This document shows, in pieces, positions 29,981-33,324 of a DNA stretch of 33,324 nucleotides. Below the pieces are notes generated by a model that saw only the letters and a list, made by a program, of their open reading frames with translations, did not search any database and was not told the origin of the DNA. The DNA comes from Coptodactyla brooksi (Eukaryota; Arthropoda; Insecta; Coleoptera; Scarabaeidae), in the NCBI GenBank assembly GCA_033557675.1, contig JAWQRM010000061.1, positions 1 to 33,324 of the forward strand, given 5' to 3'. Numbering within the stretch: the stretch's first letter is position 1; each line of letters starts with the position of its first letter. Both the position numbers and the translations under genes were made by a program.

Positions 29981-31655
29981 GAGGAAACTAGCCTATTATC
30001 GGATACTTTATGTTTTGGTTTACAAAAAAGTAAATGTTAAAGACTACGGTTAAAGCAACTTCTCGTCAAATTGACCCTCTGTAAGCCGTTTTAGTGTTTA
30101 TTAAGACTAATTTTCTAGAAGTTCAAAGATGAGTGAAAAATCCTGGAAAATTTGTGAGAGTACAAAACTTGTTGTTTCTAAAAAGGTTCCTTAATATCGG
30201 ATAGCAAGGGTTCCCATTATCGCACTATCCAATATTGGGAAGACAAACCAAACAGCATTGAAAGTTATGGATTTATTAATGAAAAATAAGAAGATATTCA
30301 TATCACAAAGACTACATCAAACAACATAAGCATCTACTTGAGAAATATAGTAGATTAATTTAGTATCCACAAAGTTGGATTTAAAACATTATTCATGATC
30401 TAAACATATTTCACAAATAAAATTCTTTTTTATCAGTTCCAGATCATTCCTCATAATACTAATGAAAATACGTGCTGCAACGAATCCAGGATTCTCCCCT
30501 GGTACCTTCTGGCACTAGCTCTATTTCTGTTTCACTTTCTTTGCCGGAAGAACTGACATCTTTATTAACTTTATGTTTTCTTTTGGTTTGATTTTCTTTC
30601 ATTGATTTCTCTCGTCTCTTTCCTGTGATCTTAATTCTTGATCTAGAATTTTCTTTGAAATAACTTTAGCCTTAGCAATTTTTCTGGCCATAGCTTCTTC
30701 CAATTCTTGCTTATATGGAGATGAAGTAATTATTGCAGCTGAGCCACGTTTTCCTCCTCTGTTAGTTGAAGTCTGGAATGGACAACTTGGCAAAGGACTT
30801 ATATCTGTAGGCTTCACAAGTAGTTCGCCCGTGTTAGGAGTCAAAGGATCAATGGGGGGTGAGAAACTATGCCTACGCAGTTTTTGAACCAAAATGACCA
30901 AGAGTAAATCCTCATCAGTTTTATTTTTTCCATGTCCAGGCAATGGGTAACTAAGAGATCCTCTATTTCCACAGGCAACGCAGGTTTTCGGCCTAATACC
31001 GTTGCAATTCTATCCATAGGCTTTCCTGGTTTTACATAATCAACCAAAGTACTTCTAGGCACTCCAAAAGATTTAGCTGCTTTCAAGTACCCCATTCATT
31101 CTGCATCTAGCTAGCTACAGTAAGAGCATATTTCATAGAATTGATATCCTATACTTTGTTTATTAACTTGTGGCATCTAAAATATGAAGAATAATAATTA
31201 GTTTTCGACCATCATGATATACAATATCTATTAAAGTTATGAGTCCTATACGATATTCGGGTGCGCAGCTGTCCGATATTAGGACTCGTAGCCTCACTTA
31301 ATATTCATCACTTTCACAAAGATCGAAACGAGTTGCAGGTTAAAGTTGATACATGACGTTGAAGCATAACATTTGGTTAATCAAATGACGTATGATAGGG
31401 AATTACTGACACTTACCTTTTGCCGTTAAACTGTTAACTTCTGACAGACAGAGTTTAACTATTTCAAGTATTGCAAACAGAAACTGCCACAGAATAACAC
31501 TTTCCACAGAAATTTCACTTTTGTAAATTTTATAGAAAACTATACACGTAGCCAACTATTGAATTTGCATACCACCGATAGATGACAATACTTATCTTCA
31601 GAAATAACCAAGTATACGATATTAGGAACCTATGCGATAATAGGCTACTTTCCTC
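29981..31655 (-). mobile_element. pogo-like DNA transposon, 1675 bp, internally deleted
   Basis: The left end GAGGAAACTAGCCTATTATC (29981 on) is matched on the opposite strand by GAGGAAAGTAGCCTATTATC ending at 31655, and similarity extends a few bases inward. Each end is directly flanked by TA (29979-29980 and 31656-31657), as expected for a TA target duplication. Subterminal copies of a (g)gttcctaatatcg(g)ata word occur near 30184, 31270 and 31612-31632. The only coding material is a shortened minus-strand transposase at 30440-31095. Confidence 0.85.
30440..31095 (-). pseudogene. pogo-like transposase joined across a deletion: N-terminal HTH and C-terminal tail only
   Basis: The frame from 31095 (MGYLKAAKSFGVPRSTLVDY, then VKPGKP...VLGRKPALPVEIEDLL, then VTHCLDMEK) is the pipsqueak-like helix-turn-helix at the start of these transposases. 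From about 30880 another frame gives the C-terminal tail: SFSPPIDPLTPNTGELL, STNRGGKRGSAAIITSSPYK, a basic stretch, then SGKESETEIELVPEGTRGES and WIRC near 30460-30540. The last part recalls the zinc-knuckle-like end of some family members. The DDE domain that should separate them, several hundred residues, is absent. Cys residues expected around WIRC are only partly present. Confidence 0.75.
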
Positions 31656-31657
31656 TA

Positions 31658-31960
31658 ATTGTTTTTAATAAGTGAAAAAACAAGCTCTGTAAGGAAACGA
31701 TTTTTGATATTAATTATATAACATATTTTTATTCTTACTATTTTTATTCTTAGTTTTATTCTTTATGAAAACTATCTAACAGGTACAAGTTATATGGATG
31801 GTGCCACATTATTATATCTTTATGTGGAATCTGTATGTGTATATCTTATATCTTTTATGTGGAAACCATAACCTGACTTACTTGTATTTCTTTCAAAAAT
31901 ACCACATATAATATTTACTGCATTAGATAAAGTCATTTTCTTATTTATAATTATTACTAG
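31658..31960. other. No gene seen
   Basis: AT-rich stretch with a few short direct repeats (for example ttattcttactatttttattct near 31730 and tatatctttatgtggaa / tatcttttatgtggaa near 31815-31862). No coding signal. Confidence 0.35.
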
Positions 31961-31964
31961 CTTT

Positions 31965-32430
31965 ATCCTTCATGTTGACATAAATTTATCAAGAAAGTTT
32001 GTTGTTGGTTTTGTATATATCTAATATTTTAATAAGCCAGTCATTTGGAACCGAATCTTTGGTCTGATAATCTATCCCAGCTATCGAGATGTAACGTTTA
32101 TTGTATTTTGCTTGGTTTATAATAACTCAGTCTATAGCTAATTGCTCTTTAGCAACCTCTCTGTTATTTTTTCAATTTTAAATGAACATATTGAATTTTG
32201 ATACATAAAACTGATGATATTATTTTGTACATTTTACAGACAGGTGATTGGTCTGAATCTTTCTGGGATTATTGTTTCTTCAGTTTTTTTTTGTAGATAT
32301 GTGCTACGTTAGGTAAAAATTCAGGAATTTCGTCGTTTTTATTCAATAGTTGATTTATAGACGCTGTGATGTATGTGTGTAGTGATATTAGGCTTTGTAC
32401 CAGAAGTTTTTGATACCATGGGGATCTCCC
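31965..32430 (-). pseudogene. R4/Dong-like LINE reverse transcriptase fragment
   Basis: Minus-strand blocks in order: ASINQLLNKNDEIPEFLPNV (about 32300-32360); DSDQSPVCKMYKIISSVLCI (about 32200-32255, cf. YRPItCLptMYKi.tsvl); QRGC (about 32150); then AGIDYQTKDSVPNDWLIKIL and DIYKTN (about 32000-32085). The last fits the WIDYkKAFDSVPh.Wl...L..Y motif A region typical of R4/Dong-clade LINEs, with AF deleted. Stops and frameshifts abound. The 5' side is cut at the mariner-derived repeats near 32430-32500. Confidence 0.68.
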
Positions 32431-32503
32431 GATTCGAACATTGAAAATAGCGCACCAAGAAGGGAGCATCGGATTGAAATGAAATGAAATGTAATGCACA
32501 TGT

Positions 32504-33238
32504 GGGAGAATATCACGACCAATCCTAAAGTGTACTGTCATCAACTGAACAAATTGTATGTTTTTTTCTTGTTTTTTTGCAAATATTTGCAAATTTTTTG
32601 CAAGTTTAAAATATTTTTTGTGCCCTTTTCAAAATTTTTGGGAGAATACCACAATCAATTGTAAAGTGTACTGTCATAAACTATATTAATTGCACATACA
32701 CATGAGAGATTCACTTGATCCCAAAATCAAGACAATTAAACAAATACAGTGTGTACTAAATTATTACAATTGGACTGTACGGAAAGTAATTTCGTCTTTT
32801 TCGCAGTAGAGGTGCTAGTTTTATTTTAACTATCCAACTTCATTCCAAACCGTATCTGCAGTATATATTCTGACAGCTGACATTGCAAAGTTTATGTGTG
32901 AAAGCAGCATTTTCGGCATACTTTGCTTTTTTATTACAAAAGAGGTAAAAGTGCCGCTCAAGTGAAAAAAGAATTAGTCGATATGTATGGAGAAGATGTA
33001 TTGACAGAATTTTTGGAAGCTCTTTTCAAAAGTTTTAGCAGAATACCACGATCAATTATAAAGTGTACTATGATCAACTGGACAAATTGTATGATTTTTT
33101 GCAAACTGGCTTGCAAAATTTTTTGCAAAAGTTTGCAAAATTTTTTGCAAGTTTGCAAAATTTTTGGGATCTCTTTCCCACATTTTTGGGAGAATACCGC
33201 GACCAATTCTAAAGTGTACTGTCATCAACTGGACAGAT
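32504..33238 (+). repeat. Four copies of a mariner transposase segment of about 50 bp, in two pairs
   Basis: A block beginning gggagaatac, then cacgaccaat and yctaaagtgtactgtcatca, recurs at about 32504, 32640, 33040 and 33188. Within each pair the spacing is about 136 or 148 bp, filled with ttgcaaattttttgcaag-like repeats. The block encodes ENTATNSKVYCHQLDR, a conserved part of mariner transposase between the first and second catalytic aspartates. Only the last copy continues into the proper downstream sequence. Confidence 0.82.
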
Positions 33239-33324
33239 AATATGATTCACTCAAACAGAAAAGGCCAGAATTGATCAATAGAAAAGGTATAGTGTTTCAC
33301 CAAGATAATGCGAGACCGCATATC
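32765..33324 (+). mobile_element. mariner C, internally rearranged, runs off window end
   Basis: The left end at about 32768 (ggactgtacggaaagtaatt) looks like a mariner terminal repeat. The transposase N-terminus follows from about 32905: QHFRHTLLFYYKRGKSAAQV, then KKELVDMYGEDVLTE. The DNA-binding linker and first aspartate are then missing, replaced by the reiterated block described at 32504-33238. The frame resumes with SKVYCHQLDR, a stop, then DSLKQKRPELINRKGIVFHQ and DNARPHI at the very end, containing the second catalytic aspartate. The third aspartate would lie beyond the window. A dead, rearranged copy. Confidence 0.82.

Noticed and set aside
1..33324. CRISPR arrays, bacterial operons, rRNA genes or intact retroviral/LTR elements
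   Set aside because: No regularly spaced repeats with unique spacers, no Shine-Dalgarno-led gene strings, no rRNA-like sequence, and no pair of LTRs with gag-pol motifs were seen. The introns and elements are eukaryotic.

Overview
This is eukaryotic, strongly AT-rich DNA, almost certainly from an insect. It has spliced genes with GT-AG introns, polyadenylation signals, and a dense graveyard of insect-type transposable elements (mariner, Tc1, piggyBac, pogo, hAT, Jockey, RTE-like, R4/Dong-like, Penelope-like). The order cannot be fixed from the sequence alone.

Three conserved host genes are reconstructed exon by exon. (1) NUDT2 (Ap4A hydrolase), minus strand, 718-1196, two exons, 142 residues. 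(2) galla-1/CIAO2A (cytosolic Fe-S targeting factor), plus strand, 2078-7693, four exons, 158 residues. Its start codon is 881 bp from that of NUDT2, so the two are transcribed divergently. (3) fem-1/FEM1B (ankyrin-repeat substrate receptor of a Cullin-2 ubiquitin ligase), plus strand, 10235-16948, six exons, 641 residues. In each gene the exon phases close into one uninterrupted reading frame. Nothing suggests the three act in one pathway.

Almost everything else is mobile-element debris. The 5-kb last intron of galla-1 holds a mariner split by a Jockey-type LINE, which itself carries a fold-back repeat, plus a second, opposite mariner. The 3.75-kb third intron of FEM1B holds two mariner fragments, a hAT scrap and a nearly full-length DDE transposase fossil. 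Downstream of FEM1B come, in order: a piggyBac remnant, a Penelope-like fragment, a non-coding repeat also found upstream of FEM1B in the opposite orientation, a Tc1 C-terminus, an RTE-like LINE with an internal duplication, a second piggyBac fragment, a DNA transposon with about 440-bp inverted repeats, a pogo-like element bounded by TA dinucleotides, an R4/Dong-like LINE piece, and a mariner running off the window end.

The most interesting signal is a dispersed family carrying hammerhead-ribozyme-like cores (CUGANGA, stem II, GAAA). The best copy is on the minus strand at 24372-24419, with more or less decayed relatives near 8516, 16556 and 29180. A Penelope-like coding fragment is also present, and hammerheads are known from that class. 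Also notable are a mariner transposase segment reiterated four times in 32504-33238, and two DNA transposons (26314-28021 and 29981-31655) that kept their ends but lost the catalytic core.
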